32,899 nucleotides of DNA from Solirubrobacterales bacterium (GCA_025963935.1 JAOPZV010000169.1:1-32899); one strand, 5' to 3'; counted from the first letter of the stretch, positions 1 to 9,279 are shown. Translations and numbers: made by a program. The notes: generated by a model from the sequence alone, not told the origin.

Positions 1-451
1 CCAGATTGAAGAGTGCGAGGAGCACCACCGAGATGGGGATCGCGAGCCGTGGGAATTGGATCTTTCGGACCAGGTTCTCGCGGTCGACGACACTGCGCAC
101 CGCACCGCTGGTGGCTTCGCCGAAGCAGGTGAACAGGACGATCGAGGCGAGGAGCTGGACCCCATAGAAATGCGCCGCAGGGCCTTTGGCCTTGTTCACT
201 TCGAACACCAGGACGAAGAAGACGTAGAGAACGCCAAACAGCAAAAGCGGTCGCACGACCTGCCACAGGTAGCCGAGGGCCGAGCCGAAGAACTTCAGTT
301 TGAATTCGCTACGCGCGATGTTGTACGCGAGATGCCAGAAGCGCGGCCAGCTGTCGCCCAGCGCGCGTGGCCCGCGGATCGGCTGCCCCAGCGGATCAGA
401 CGCGGCCGGTGCCGGCTGGACGACGGGCGCCGAGACGCTCGGCGCGCTCAC
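1..451 (-). CDS. wzm: ABC-2 type polysaccharide export permease (Wzm-like), C-terminus cut off by window edge
   Basis: Reverse-strand translation from GTG at 451: MSAPSVSAPVVQPAPAASDPLGQPIRGPRALGDSWPRFWHLAYNIARSEFKLKFFGSALGYLWQVVRPLLLFGVLYVFFVLVFEVNKAKG..., typical of ABC-2 permeases. GTGA overlap with the Wzt stop. Missing from the ORF track because no stop lies inside the window. Confidence 0.88.
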   Translation of the reverse strand, partial: MSAPSVSAPVVQPAPAASDPLGQPIRGPRALGDSWPRFWHLAYNIARSEFKLKFFGSALGYLWQVVRPLLLFGVLYVFFVLVFEVNKAKGPAAHFYGVQLLASIVLFTCFGEATSGAVRSVVDRENLVRKIQFPRLAIPISVVLLALFNL

Positions 452-1728
452 GGCGCTCGTCCTATGGAGGGCTCGATCAGAGAAGAGGTTCCCCAACGAT
501 CTATCTGCGCTTGCACCGGTATCTCCACCATTCCGCCACTCGAGGTCAGTCCCGAGACGACGAATGAAAGCCCTCCCGCGAAGCGATCGATGACGTCGAG
601 GCCCTCACCCCGATGGGTGATTGTGAATACGGTGTGGTAGCGGCCGGGAGCGAGCATGTTGTGGAACGAGAAGGCGAATACGGCCCATTCTTCCGCCTGG
701 AACCCGCCCGTCTCGTCGAGGGCCTCCACGGTGGTCGCTACCACGACCGGCTGCCGGTGCTCGTTCAGGAGCGTCATGCTGACTGCCGGATCGCGAACCT
801 CGCCGTTGAACCTGACGAGCGCCTTGATCGCGAGAGGCTCGGATTGAGGCGCGATCGCAAGGCGTTCCTCGCGGTCGTCGCCGAGCCACACGTCCTTGAC
901 ACGGGCGGTGCCGTCCCCCATGCGGGCGCTCCCCACCGTCGGGTCGGCAAAGCCCACCTCTCGGCCGAAGGCGATCTCGAGGTAGCGGTCGGCGACGTCT
1001 CGAGGGTCGCCGATGCTCACCATCTCTCCACGCTCGAGCAACATCGCCCGATGGCAGAAGCGGGTGACCGCTCCCATGTCGTGCGTAACGAAGATGATTG
1101 TGCGGCCTTCCTCGCGCATGCGGTTGAACACGTCGAAGCACTTCTGCTGGAAGGCGGCGTCGCCAACGGCAAGCACCTCGTCGATCAGCAGGATGTCGGC
1201 ATCGACCTGGATCGCCACCGAGAAGGCCAGCCGCACGTGCATTCCCGAGGAGTAGTTCTTCAGCTTGAGGTCTTGGAACTCCTCGAGCTCGGCGAACTCG
1301 ATCACCCGCTTGTAACGCGCCCGCGCCTCCCGCGGGGAGAGGCCGAGCATGATGCCGTTGAGCGCGACATTGTCGTAGGCGGCTAGGTCGGGATTGAAGC
1401 CGACGCCAAGCTCGATGAACGTCGACATCCGGCCGTTGCACCAAATCTTCCCCTCGTCGGTGCCGTAGATCCCTGCGAGGCACTTCAACAGCGTGCTCTT
1501 GCCGCTCCCGTTGCGTCCGACGATGCCAAAGAATTCCCCCGGCGCAACCGCGAACGAGATGTCCTTCAGCGCGTAGAGCTCCTCGTGACGCGAACGGCGA
1601 AGCGGGTGAAGCGCGCGCTCCTTGAGCGTGTGGCTTCGCTCCTCGGGAATCTTGAAGCGCTTGTGGACGCCCCGGGCGGCGAGGGCGGGCAGCCCCTGGC
1701 CTGATGTCTCGTCGGTCGGCATCGTCAT
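448..1728 (-). CDS. wzt: ABC transporter ATP-binding protein, Wzt-like, with C-terminal carbohydrate-binding-type domain
   Basis: Walker A GRNGSGKST, signature YSSGMHVRLAF, Walker B ILLIDEVLAVGD, plus a ~150-aa C-terminal beta-rich extension (LAIKALVRFNGEVRDPAVSMTLLNEHRQPV...) as in Wzt proteins. Confidence 0.93.
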   Translation of the reverse strand: MTMPTDETSGQGLPALAARGVHKRFKIPEERSHTLKERALHPLRRSRHEELYALKDISFAVAPGEFFGIVGRNGSGKSTLLKCLAGIYGTDEGKIWCNGRMSTFIELGVGFNPDLAAYDNVALNGIMLGLSPREARARYKRVIEFAELEEFQDLKLKNYSSGMHVRLAFSVAIQVDADILLIDEVLAVGDAAFQQKCFDVFNRMREEGRTIIFVTHDMGAVTRFCHRAMLLERGEMVSIGDPRDVADRYLEIAFGREVGFADPTVGSARMGDGTARVKDVWLGDDREERLAIAPQSEPLAIKALVRFNGEVRDPAVSMTLLNEHRQPVVVATTVEALDETGGFQAEEWAVFAFSFHNMLAPGRYHTVFTITHRGEGLDVIDRFAGGLSFVVSGLTSSGGMVEIPVQAQIDRWGTSSLIEPSIGRAP

Positions 1729-1771
1729 TGGAGGGTATAGCGAGGCACCGATCGGATCGGCAGTCCTGATC

Positions 1772-3940
1772 TCAGCGCGAGCGGCCCAATAGACGGCTAA
1801 TCGCGCGACTGACGGCGCGCGAGGCGGCGAACAGACTGGCCACCGCCCCGTAGAGGGGCCGGCTCAGTCCCGGGCGGGCACTCAGGGTCAGCAGTGCACG
1901 CTGGGCGTTCTCGGGCAAGGTTCCGTGCGGGCCGATCAAGCTCAGCCCCGAGCCGACCTCGGCGTTGAGATCGTCATACATGCGCTGTGCGTGCTCGCGC
2001 TCGCCGACGAGCCTGCGAATGACGACTTCATGAGCTTGCGTAAGCCGCCGTTCACGGTCGACCGCGTCCCGAGCGAGGGTGGCAGCCTCACGCACGGGCG
2101 CCGTCGCCGCCTCCCGATAGACCTCGACCATCGCGGCGGCTGCGGCCGACCAGGTGAGTCCTGCCGCGGCGTCCGCGAGCGTTCGCACGTGCCGCTCTCG
2201 CGCCTCGGCATCGGTGAGCAGGGCATATGCCCGGTCGGCGCTTGCGCCAGGGTCCCAGGGCAGGATCGTCGCCGTGCCGGCGGGCGCGGCCTCCGCCAGC
2301 GAGGACTGCGAGGCGAACACGCAGGGCACGCCGCTGAGAGCGGACTCAAAGGGCACGAGGCCGAACCCCTCGTAGACGGAGGGGTAGACGACGGCGCCGG
2401 CGTTGCCGATGAGCCACGCCCTCTCCTGCTCGTCGACGGACCCGAGCGTGACCACCGCCGTGCGCAGCGCGTCGTGCTCCTCGAGATACCTGCGCTCCAG
2501 CTCGAGCGAGGACCCGTTGGGGATGTGCGTCCCGGCGAGCACGAGGCTTCCACGCCAGTCGTGGCGGTCGCGCAGCGCCGCCAGCAGACGCAGGGCAAAC
2601 AGCCGATTCTTGTGGCGGAAATCCGTGCCGAGACAGAGGAGGAAGCCGGAATCGAGCTCGCTGGGGAGAGCCGCAGGGGGTCGCGGATAGGGAGTCGCTC
2701 GGCGGTCCAGGCCGGGGGGCACGATCCTGATGCGCTCGTCTTCGACGAGGGCGTCGGCGACCAGCTCCCGGCGTGTGTGATCGGAGAACACGACGACGCG
2801 CTCGGCTGCCGAGAGCCCGTGGCGGCTCGCGCGCCGGTAGTCCTCCCAGGCTGCCCCGTCGGGGAAGTAGCCCGGGTTGTGGTAGGCGATGAGGTCGAGC
2901 TGACTGACGACGATCCGCTCGCCGAGTCTCATAGCGAACTCGACGTCCTCAGCAGAGAATGCCTGCTGTGGGCGGTGATACACGCGCGTCTTGGGCGTGT
3001 CGTCCGCGACGGCGTCCTCCGTGAGCAGCCCGGTCCCGGGCAGCGTGCGGAGCAGGTCCAGTGTCGTGGAGTCGATCCTGTCCTCCCGCACGAGCAGGCG
3101 TAGCTCGAGCAGGTCCGCCTTCGCGAGCGCGACGATCAGCTCGAGGATGTGCACCTGGGTGCCCGTGACGGCCCCGTCCAGTGCGCGCGCGTCAAGCGTC
3201 ACCCCGACCCGCCGCACCGGCCCCCGTGCCGCCTCCAGCGCACGCGTGAGCACATCGGATTCTCCCAGCGCGTCGCGTAAGGACAGATAGGGATAGCGCT
3301 CGAGCACTCGGGGCGCCAGCTGCCGGCCGGCGCCTCCAAGCGACGGGGCGAGGCGCTCGACCACCACGTCGTCGGCCGCGACGTGGGCCAGCCCCGACAG
3401 CAGGCAGCGCTGAGCGAAGTCCAGCTCCAGCGCCGCCCGAAGATCGAGCTCCTCGTCGAGGGGACCCACGAGCTCGATCGCCTCCCGGCGCAGGTATACG
3501 CAGGGCCCAGCGGCTCGACTGAGACGGGGCTGGAGTCGCAGCGTGCGCTCAGCCACGCCTTCGGCGAGCTCGGCGAAGGGCTGTGGCGAAGCCCCCTCGG
3601 GCCAGAGCGCGAGCTCGGTGCCCACGTCGGCCAGTGCGCTCGCCGTGGCTGTGTTCGTGTCGTCGCGCGCCGTGTCGCGCAGGCGCTCCAGCCAACCCTC
3701 GGACACGCTGCACGGCTCGATCAACACGATCACGTCGGCTGGTTGAAGGCGCTCGATCGCGCGGTTGCACTCTGCGGCGGTCGGCGCGACCTGCAGCACT
3801 GGTCCGTTCGCAGACGTATGAGCCTCGACAGACTCGAGGCATCGCCGGATCTGCTCCGGCGATCCGTCTGCGGCGATGACGACGCAAGCGCTTCCCCGGC
3901 TGGTGGGTTGGCTTCGGAGGGGCGACTCGTTCACGCGCAT
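1772..3940 (-). CDS. Two-domain glycosyltransferase: N-terminal GT2-like (degenerate) + C-terminal GT4
   Basis: C-terminal half has FLLCLGTDFRHKNRLFALRLLAAL and VVYPSVYEGFGLVPFESALSGVPCVFA (GT4 style). N-terminal half has GT2-like layout ACVVIAADGSPEQIRRCLESV. Confidence 0.85.
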   Translation of the reverse strand: MRVNESPLRSQPTSRGSACVVIAADGSPEQIRRCLESVEAHTSANGPVLQVAPTAAECNRAIERLQPADVIVLIEPCSVSEGWLERLRDTARDDTNTATASALADVGTELALWPEGASPQPFAELAEGVAERTLRLQPRLSRAAGPCVYLRREAIELVGPLDEELDLRAALELDFAQRCLLSGLAHVAADDVVVERLAPSLGGAGRQLAPRVLERYPYLSLRDALGESDVLTRALEAARGPVRRVGVTLDARALDGAVTGTQVHILELIVALAKADLLELRLLVREDRIDSTTLDLLRTLPGTGLLTEDAVADDTPKTRVYHRPQQAFSAEDVEFAMRLGERIVVSQLDLIAYHNPGYFPDGAAWEDYRRASRHGLSAAERVVVFSDHTRRELVADALVEDERIRIVPPGLDRRATPYPRPPAALPSELDSGFLLCLGTDFRHKNRLFALRLLAALRDRHDWRGSLVLAGTHIPNGSSLELERRYLEEHDALRTAVVTLGSVDEQERAWLIGNAGAVVYPSVYEGFGLVPFESALSGVPCVFASQSSLAEAAPAGTATILPWDPGASADRAYALLTDAEARERHVRTLADAAAGLTWSAAAAAMVEVYREAATAPVREAATLARDAVDRERRLTQAHEVVIRRLVGEREHAQRMYDDLNAEVGSGLSLIGPHGTLPENAQRALLTLSARPGLSRPLYGAVASLFAASRAVSRAISRLLGRSR

Positions 3941-4026
3941 CGTGTCCCGGCGGGCGGAGCAGGCAGCCTAGAGCAGTGTCGCGGTGGCCAACGGCATTGG
4001 GCGATAATGCCCGCCAGCACGCCGCG

Positions 4027-4332
4027 ATGACCCTTGACGATCAGACCAGACCGGCAAGCCGCATTGGCCGCCTGCCCCGAGACCCGCGCCGTCGTCTACG
4101 CGAGGCGGCGCGTCGGGGGCTCTCGCGCCTTGCGCGGCCATACGCCCGCCGCCGTGTCCGGGAAGCCGAGATGGCCGCGTCGCTCGGGCGCCTGGAAGCC
4201 GACTTCCGACATGTTCGCAAGCGCCACGACGAGCAGATAGAGCGGCTCGAGGAGCTCGTACGCGAACTCATCCTCACCGCCGAGTCGCTGAGGCGCGCCA
4301 GCGTGCGCCCCGAGGACCGCGGGAGCAGCTGA
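4027..4332 (+). CDS. Small Arg/Glu-rich protein with predicted coiled-coil C-terminal half
   Basis: MTLDDQTRPASRIGRLPRD...AASLGRLEADFRHVRKRHDEQIERLEELVRELILTAESLRR; stop overlaps the ATG of the next GT (tgatg). Confidence 0.6.
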   Translation: MTLDDQTRPASRIGRLPRDPRRRLREAARRGLSRLARPYARRRVREAEMAASLGRLEADFRHVRKRHDEQIERLEELVRELILTAESLRRASVRPEDRGSS

Positions 4333-6815
4333 TGCGCGTTCTCACTCTCGCGACCCCGGCCAGCCTTTCGCGGGCGCGAGCCCTCGGCCGATCATTGCGA
4401 CGCCACCAGCCCGACTGGGATCACGAGGTGTTGATGATCGGTCGCGACGGATCGTCGGCGACCCCTGCGGACGAAGGAGCCCTTCACGTCGGCTCGGTCT
4501 GCCGTGAGCTCGACCTCGACATAGAGCCGCTGCTGGCTCTCCACGACGAGGGCGACCTCAGCGCGCTGCTGCTCCCGAGCCTCCTGGCTCGCTACTCGCA
4601 GCGAACATCGGAAGCGGTGCTGCATCTGCCGAGCACCGTCTGGGTGTTGGGCGACCTCGAGCCGATCGCGGCGACGCTGTCCTCGCACCACGTCCTGCTG
4701 GTGCCCCGTCTGAGCACCGATCTGCCTGACGACGGTCTGCAGCCGACAGCTGCCCAGCTTGAGGCGGCCGGCCGGATCGAGGAGACGATCATGGCGGTCG
4801 ATCCGAGCTCGGAGGCCCAGCGGTTCCTCGCCTGGTGGGGTGAACGTGTCGAGCTCATGCTCGGTTCGCTCGACGCGCGGCGCAGCGGCGCGCGGCCCGA
4901 GGATCGACCCTGGCTGGGACGCTTTCTGGAGCTCGCGCCGGCGCGCTTCGCGACGGGCGTGCTGGACGACCCCGGCTGCAACCTGAACATGTGGAACCTG
5001 CATCAGCGGGATCTGCATGCGACTGCCTCCGGCGTTCGCGTCGACGGGCGCTGGCCGCTGCGCTTCATGAACCTGCCGGGCTTCGAACCCGAGCGTCCCC
5101 ACCGCCTGAACAGCGCAGCGAGCCGAGCCCGCGTCAGCCGCTCGCCGATCCTGCATGAGCTGTCTGAGCGATATGCCGAGGAGCTGCGCGAGAGCGGATG
5201 GCGCGACTCCGATCATCGCGCAGACGTGGGCAGGCGTCTCGCCGATGGGCTCGTCTACGACGACTCCCTGCGGTCCGTCTACGCCTCGGCGCTCGCGCTC
5301 GGAGAGAGCTTCCCGGACCTATTCACCGATCAGGGCACCGGTTTGTTTCTCCGCTGGCTGGAGGGACCAGCACCCCGGGGCGCCGTGCACGGGATCAACC
5401 GTTACGTCTTCTACCGCGTCGCCCGCGAGCGGCCGGACGTCGTACGCGCCTACCCGGATGCGGACGGACCGGACGGGGAGGAATACGTCGCGTGGTGCTG
5501 GGCATTCGGCAGGGACGAGCTGTCGATCCCCGACCGCTTCATGCCCCCCCGCCCAGGAGAGGCGCAGTCGAACTCGTCACAGGCAGACTCACAGGCGGAG
5601 CCGCGGTCAAGCCAAGCCGAGCGAGAGCCGGCGCGCAATCGCCACGACGGCGCTGCCAATCGCCTGGCAGTGCGCCTGACGGGCTACCTCGGTCACACCC
5701 TCGGCCTCGGTGCGGCGGCTCGGGGCTACGCTCAGGCGCTCACCGCCGCCGGTGTCCCGGTCAGCACGGTCACGGTGCCGCTGCACCACCTGGCGCTTCC
5801 GGTCGAACTCGAGGCCGGATACGGCCGGCACGGCTTTGAGGACCTCGTGCACCAGGGAGCTCACGGCTTTGAGATCGTTGCGGTCAACGCCGACGAGCTC
5901 CCCGACTTCGTGACGCGTCTCGGAGAGAGCTACTTCGAGGGCCCGCGCATCGGCATATGGGGGTGGGAGACGAACAGTATCCCCCCGCGCTGGCAGCGCG
6001 CGTTCGCACTCGTCGACGAGATCTGGGTGTACTCGCGGTTCATGGCCGAGAACATCGGCGCGGTCGCGCCCGTGCCGGTCGTCGTGCTGCCCCCGCCGGT
6101 TGACCCACCCAAGGATCTCGTCAAGCCGGTCCGGCTGGGCGTTCCCGAGGGGTTTCTCTTTCTCTTCCTCTTTGACTACCTGAGCACCGTGCAGCGCAAG
6201 AACCCGGTGGGCCTCATTGAGGCCTTCAGGCACGCCTTCCCGGCGGGCGATGGCCCCCAGCTGCTGATCAAGACGATAAACGCGCCGCTTCGCCCGCTGG
6301 CCGAGGAGGAGGTCCTGTGGGCTGCACACGGGCGGCCCGACATCCACGTGGTCGATCGCTCGCTCAGCGCCAAGGAGCTGAGCGGGCTGATGGCGGCTTG
6401 TGACTGCTACGTCTCGCTGCACCGAGCCGAGGGCTTCGGGCTTACGATGGCCGAGGCCATGGCGATCGGCAAGCCGGTGATCGCCACCGGCTACTCGGGA
6501 AACGTGGACTTCATGAACAGCGAGAACAGCTACCTCATCGACTATTCGATTGGGCGCGTCGGCGCCGAATGCGAGATCTACCCGCCCGACGGCGAGTGGG
6601 CTGATCCCCGTGTTGAGCATGCCGCCGAGCTGATGCGCCGGGTGTACGAGAACCAGGAGGACGCCCGGCGCCTGGGCGCGAGGGCGGCCCAGGAGATCGC
6701 GGCGAAGCTTTCGTCCGTCGTCACTGGAGCGGCCATGCGCACACGGCTCGAGGAGCTAGCCGGGTCCTCATCCGCGGGTCGACGCGAACCCGGCGCGGCG
6801 CAACCTATAGCTTGA
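4332..6815 (+). CDS. Two-domain glycosyltransferase: N-terminal GT-A-like domain + Q/S/E-rich linker + C-terminal GT4
   Basis: C-terminal FLFLFDYLSTVQRKNPVGLIEAFRHAF and LHRAEGFGLTMAEAMAIGKPVIATGYSGNVDFM; N-terminal GCNLNMWNLHQRDL and EAQRFLAWWGERVEL resemble a known GT-associated N-terminal domain. Confidence 0.88.
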   Translation: MRVLTLATPASLSRARALGRSLRRHQPDWDHEVLMIGRDGSSATPADEGALHVGSVCRELDLDIEPLLALHDEGDLSALLLPSLLARYSQRTSEAVLHLPSTVWVLGDLEPIAATLSSHHVLLVPRLSTDLPDDGLQPTAAQLEAAGRIEETIMAVDPSSEAQRFLAWWGERVELMLGSLDARRSGARPEDRPWLGRFLELAPARFATGVLDDPGCNLNMWNLHQRDLHATASGVRVDGRWPLRFMNLPGFEPERPHRLNSAASRARVSRSPILHELSERYAEELRESGWRDSDHRADVGRRLADGLVYDDSLRSVYASALALGESFPDLFTDQGTGLFLRWLEGPAPRGAVHGINRYVFYRVARERPDVVRAYPDADGPDGEEYVAWCWAFGRDELSIPDRFMPPRPGEAQSNSSQADSQAEPRSSQAEREPARNRHDGAANRLAVRLTGYLGHTLGLGAAARGYAQALTAAGVPVSTVTVPLHHLALPVELEAGYGRHGFEDLVHQGAHGFEIVAVNADELPDFVTRLGESYFEGPRIGIWGWETNSIPPRWQRAFALVDEIWVYSRFMAENIGAVAPVPVVVLPPPVDPPKDLVKPVRLGVPEGFLFLFLFDYLSTVQRKNPVGLIEAFRHAFPAGDGPQLLIKTINAPLRPLAEEEVLWAAHGRPDIHVVDRSLSAKELSGLMAACDCYVSLHRAEGFGLTMAEAMAIGKPVIATGYSGNVDFMNSENSYLIDYSIGRVGAECEIYPPDGEWADPRVEHAAELMRRVYENQEDARRLGARAAQEIAAKLSSVVTGAAMRTRLEELAGSSSAGRREPGAAQPIA

Positions 6816-9279
6816 CCCGCAACGCGTCGGCCGGCGGCCCGCCGGGGGCCAAGACCTCGAGCCACTCGTAGCCGACGGGGGCGGCGCAGATCTGGGCCAC
6901 CCGGCTCGCTGGCGCGACATAAACGTGACTGTCGCTCAAATCCTCCCGACTGAAGACGATTGCGCCGATGGTGCGAGGCGTCGTTTCGACAGGAGGGTCT
7001 CCACTGCCCGGATGAAGGCTTCCGCCACCGCGCACGAGTCGAAGCTCGTGCCGGCCCGCGCCGAGCGGGGTGCCGCTGACGAGCAGGAACTGGCCGGGAT
7101 AACGCTCTTCGTAACCGATGCTCGAGACGCGCCTGCCATCGACGTAGAAGGCTAGCGGCCTCCCCAGCGATCCCTGAAGCCAGATGCTGTAACGGCCCGA
7201 GCTCGGCAGCGTGAACCTCATTGTTGCCGAGCCGGCTCCGTAGGCGGCCAACGCTGATGGTCCGAGCTGTTTCCAGTAATCGGGGTGCGTGCCTTCGACT
7301 GGGTTTACGACCGCTGCGGTGGGGTTCTTCGCGTATGCGACCTCCGCACCGGGACCCGCGCGACGCGCGGCCGCCGTGACCACACGGCAGAGCGCGGGGG
7401 AGCGCTCGTGCGGAAGGTCCGACAGGGGGTAGTGCTGCAGGACCGTGCTCGTCGGCCGGTCGCGCCGCCACACGTCGAAGAACTTCGACCGTTCGATCAG
7501 GTCGTAGTTGCTGGGAGCGCGACTCGCGGCCGGACTGCGCGGCTGGATGATCAGGGGGAAGCCCTCGACGTAAGAGAGCACCAGCTGGTTGAGATCCCAC
7601 GCGAAGGCCTGACCCCCAGGCGGTGCGGGCACCCCGGGTCTCACGGCCAACGAGAAGTTGGCCGGGTCCACGAGCGTTGAACCCTTCTCCGATCGCAGGA
7701 AGTACTCCGCGTACTCGTCGAAGTAGGGATCCAGGGTGGGGCCCTGGCCGGCATGGCGGGCGGCGATCGCAGCGAGATCGTGGTAGCGGGCGCCCGGCGC
7801 GAGAGAGGTGTCGTGATAGATCAGCGCGTTTCCGTACAGCACTCCACCCGCAATCACGATCCCAGCAGCCCAACCGAGTGCGCTCCGCCAGGGCCGACCC
7901 ATCCCCTGCAGGGCGGCGGCGCCGGCGAAGGCGAGCGTCACGGCAAATGCAGCGGTGATCGTGAAGGCCTTTAACTGGATCCAAGCGGTGCTGTGTTTGA
8001 TGAAGTAATCGAGCGCGATCGGCGTGGAGACGCCGAGTACGACCAGCGACCAGCGCCTACGTAGCGCCGCAGCGATCACGCCGACCACGGCTAGGCCGAT
8101 GACGATCACATCGAAGATGTGACTCGCGGTCGTATGGACCAGCGGATAGCGATAGTCGCCGGTCAGCCAGACGCCTGCGCTTGCCCAGCGTGAGACCGGG
8201 GCGGCGAGGTTGCCGAGTCCGAGATCCACGACCCCTCCGACGGCCGCTCCCGCGACACTCGCGAGTTTCACCGCGGTGATCAGGCCCGGCAGCGAGATCA
8301 CGATCGCGACGGCCGCGAACACCGCCCAGCTTTCAAGGATGTACCTGTGTCCGGTGCGTCGGATGAGCGACACCATGAAAGCTCCCGCAAGCAGCAGTCC
8401 GAGCCATGGCGCCAAGCCGAGGCTGAACGCGCCAAATGCGCCCGAGACTGCCACGGCAAGGGGAACGACTCCTCGGCGCCGGCCAGTGCCCGGAAGGCGG
8501 TCTGCGAGCAGCGCCACCACGACCAGCAGCAGACTCGCCGTCGTGAGCTCCTTGATGCCGGCGTCCAGCGCGTAGCCGTACAGGATGTTCGGCTGGATCG
8601 CTACGGCCGCCCCGAGGCAGCGCATCAGCCTGTTTTGGGTGATGCGGCCCAGGACGGAGTAGATCGCCAGGGCCCCCATCGCGGCGGCGAACGCCAGGAA
8701 CGCCTGATAGCACCACGCGATGTTCGTGTGAGTCACGTTCGCGATGGAACCGAGCGTCGCCTGGGACCCACCCGGATAGCCGATTCCGAGCAGCTTGCTC
8801 GTCACGATGTTGTAGGAGGAGCCACCGTTCGCGGGCGAGACCCGCCCGGCGTCAGCGAGGTGCTGAGCGAAGTCCATCTGAAAGGCGATGTCCACGATGC
8901 GCGTGTAGCCGGTCCAACCGATGCCGCCATTGAGAAACACCGGTGCCCCGACCGCGGCGAAGGCGACGACGGCGGCGATGACCGGCCATAGCCACGGGCC
9001 GGAATGCAAGCGCGGCATCGACGGCGACCGTGATCGTGCCTCCAGCACATAACCCACCAAAGCCGTCACCACGGCGATGGGGCCGGCCGCCGGCGCCAGC
9101 CACCCGTAAGAGGTCGCAAACGCGCAGATGGCGACGACCAGGGCAAAGCCCACAGGCGTCAACAGCAGGCTCGACAGGTCTCCGCCGGCGATCCTACGCA
9201 CCAGCAGGCCGCAGCCGACGCTTGAGGCCAGCAGCACCAGTGGGAAGAGGGCCCAAGCGCTCAGGAAGGATCCGATCAA
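6805..9279 (-). CDS. Large polytopic membrane protein with C-terminal soluble beta-rich domain; possible GT-C or polymerase-like protein
   Basis: Many hydrophobic segments over residues ~1-480, then a soluble tail with FTLPSSGRYSIWLQGSLGRPLAFYVDGRRVSSIGYEE...GAGRHELRLVRGGG. TTG start. Confidence 0.75.
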   Translation of the reverse strand: MIGSFLSAWALFPLVLLASSVGCGLLVRRIAGGDLSSLLLTPVGFALVVAICAFATSYGWLAPAAGPIAVVTALVGYVLEARSRSPSMPRLHSGPWLWPVIAAVVAFAAVGAPVFLNGGIGWTGYTRIVDIAFQMDFAQHLADAGRVSPANGGSSYNIVTSKLLGIGYPGGSQATLGSIANVTHTNIAWCYQAFLAFAAAMGALAIYSVLGRITQNRLMRCLGAAVAIQPNILYGYALDAGIKELTTASLLLVVVALLADRLPGTGRRRGVVPLAVAVSGAFGAFSLGLAPWLGLLLAGAFMVSLIRRTGHRYILESWAVFAAVAIVISLPGLITAVKLASVAGAAVGGVVDLGLGNLAAPVSRWASAGVWLTGDYRYPLVHTTASHIFDVIVIGLAVVGVIAAALRRRWSLVVLGVSTPIALDYFIKHSTAWIQLKAFTITAAFAVTLAFAGAAALQGMGRPWRSALGWAAGIVIAGGVLYGNALIYHDTSLAPGARYHDLAAIAARHAGQGPTLDPYFDEYAEYFLRSEKGSTLVDPANFSLAVRPGVPAPPGGQAFAWDLNQLVLSYVEGFPLIIQPRSPAASRAPSNYDLIERSKFFDVWRRDRPTSTVLQHYPLSDLPHERSPALCRVVTAAARRAGPGAEVAYAKNPTAAVVNPVEGTHPDYWKQLGPSALAAYGAGSATMRFTLPSSGRYSIWLQGSLGRPLAFYVDGRRVSSIGYEERYPGQFLLVSGTPLGAGRHELRLVRGGGSLHPGSGDPPVETTPRTIGAIVFSREDLSDSHVYVAPASRVAQICAAPVGYEWLEVLAPGGPPADALRVKL

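Noticed and set aside
613-1386. 257-aa plus-strand ORF antisense to wzt
   Set aside because: His/Glu/Arg-rich composition with no motif; wzt on the opposite strand has full ABC motifs. Typical GC-rich antisense artefact.
1925-3103. 392-aa plus-strand ORF antisense to the GT at 1772-3940
   Set aside because: Low-complexity Gly/Arg/Glu-rich translation, no family motif, fully covered by a convincing GT on the other strand.
5607-6620. 337-aa minus-strand ORF antisense to the 827-aa GT
   Set aside because: Shadow ORF over clear GT4 motifs; Arg/His/Asp-rich composition.
6578-7984. 468-aa minus-strand ORF in another frame of the membrane protein gene
   Set aside because: Arg/Pro/Ser-rich translation overlapping a polytopic membrane protein in the correct frame.
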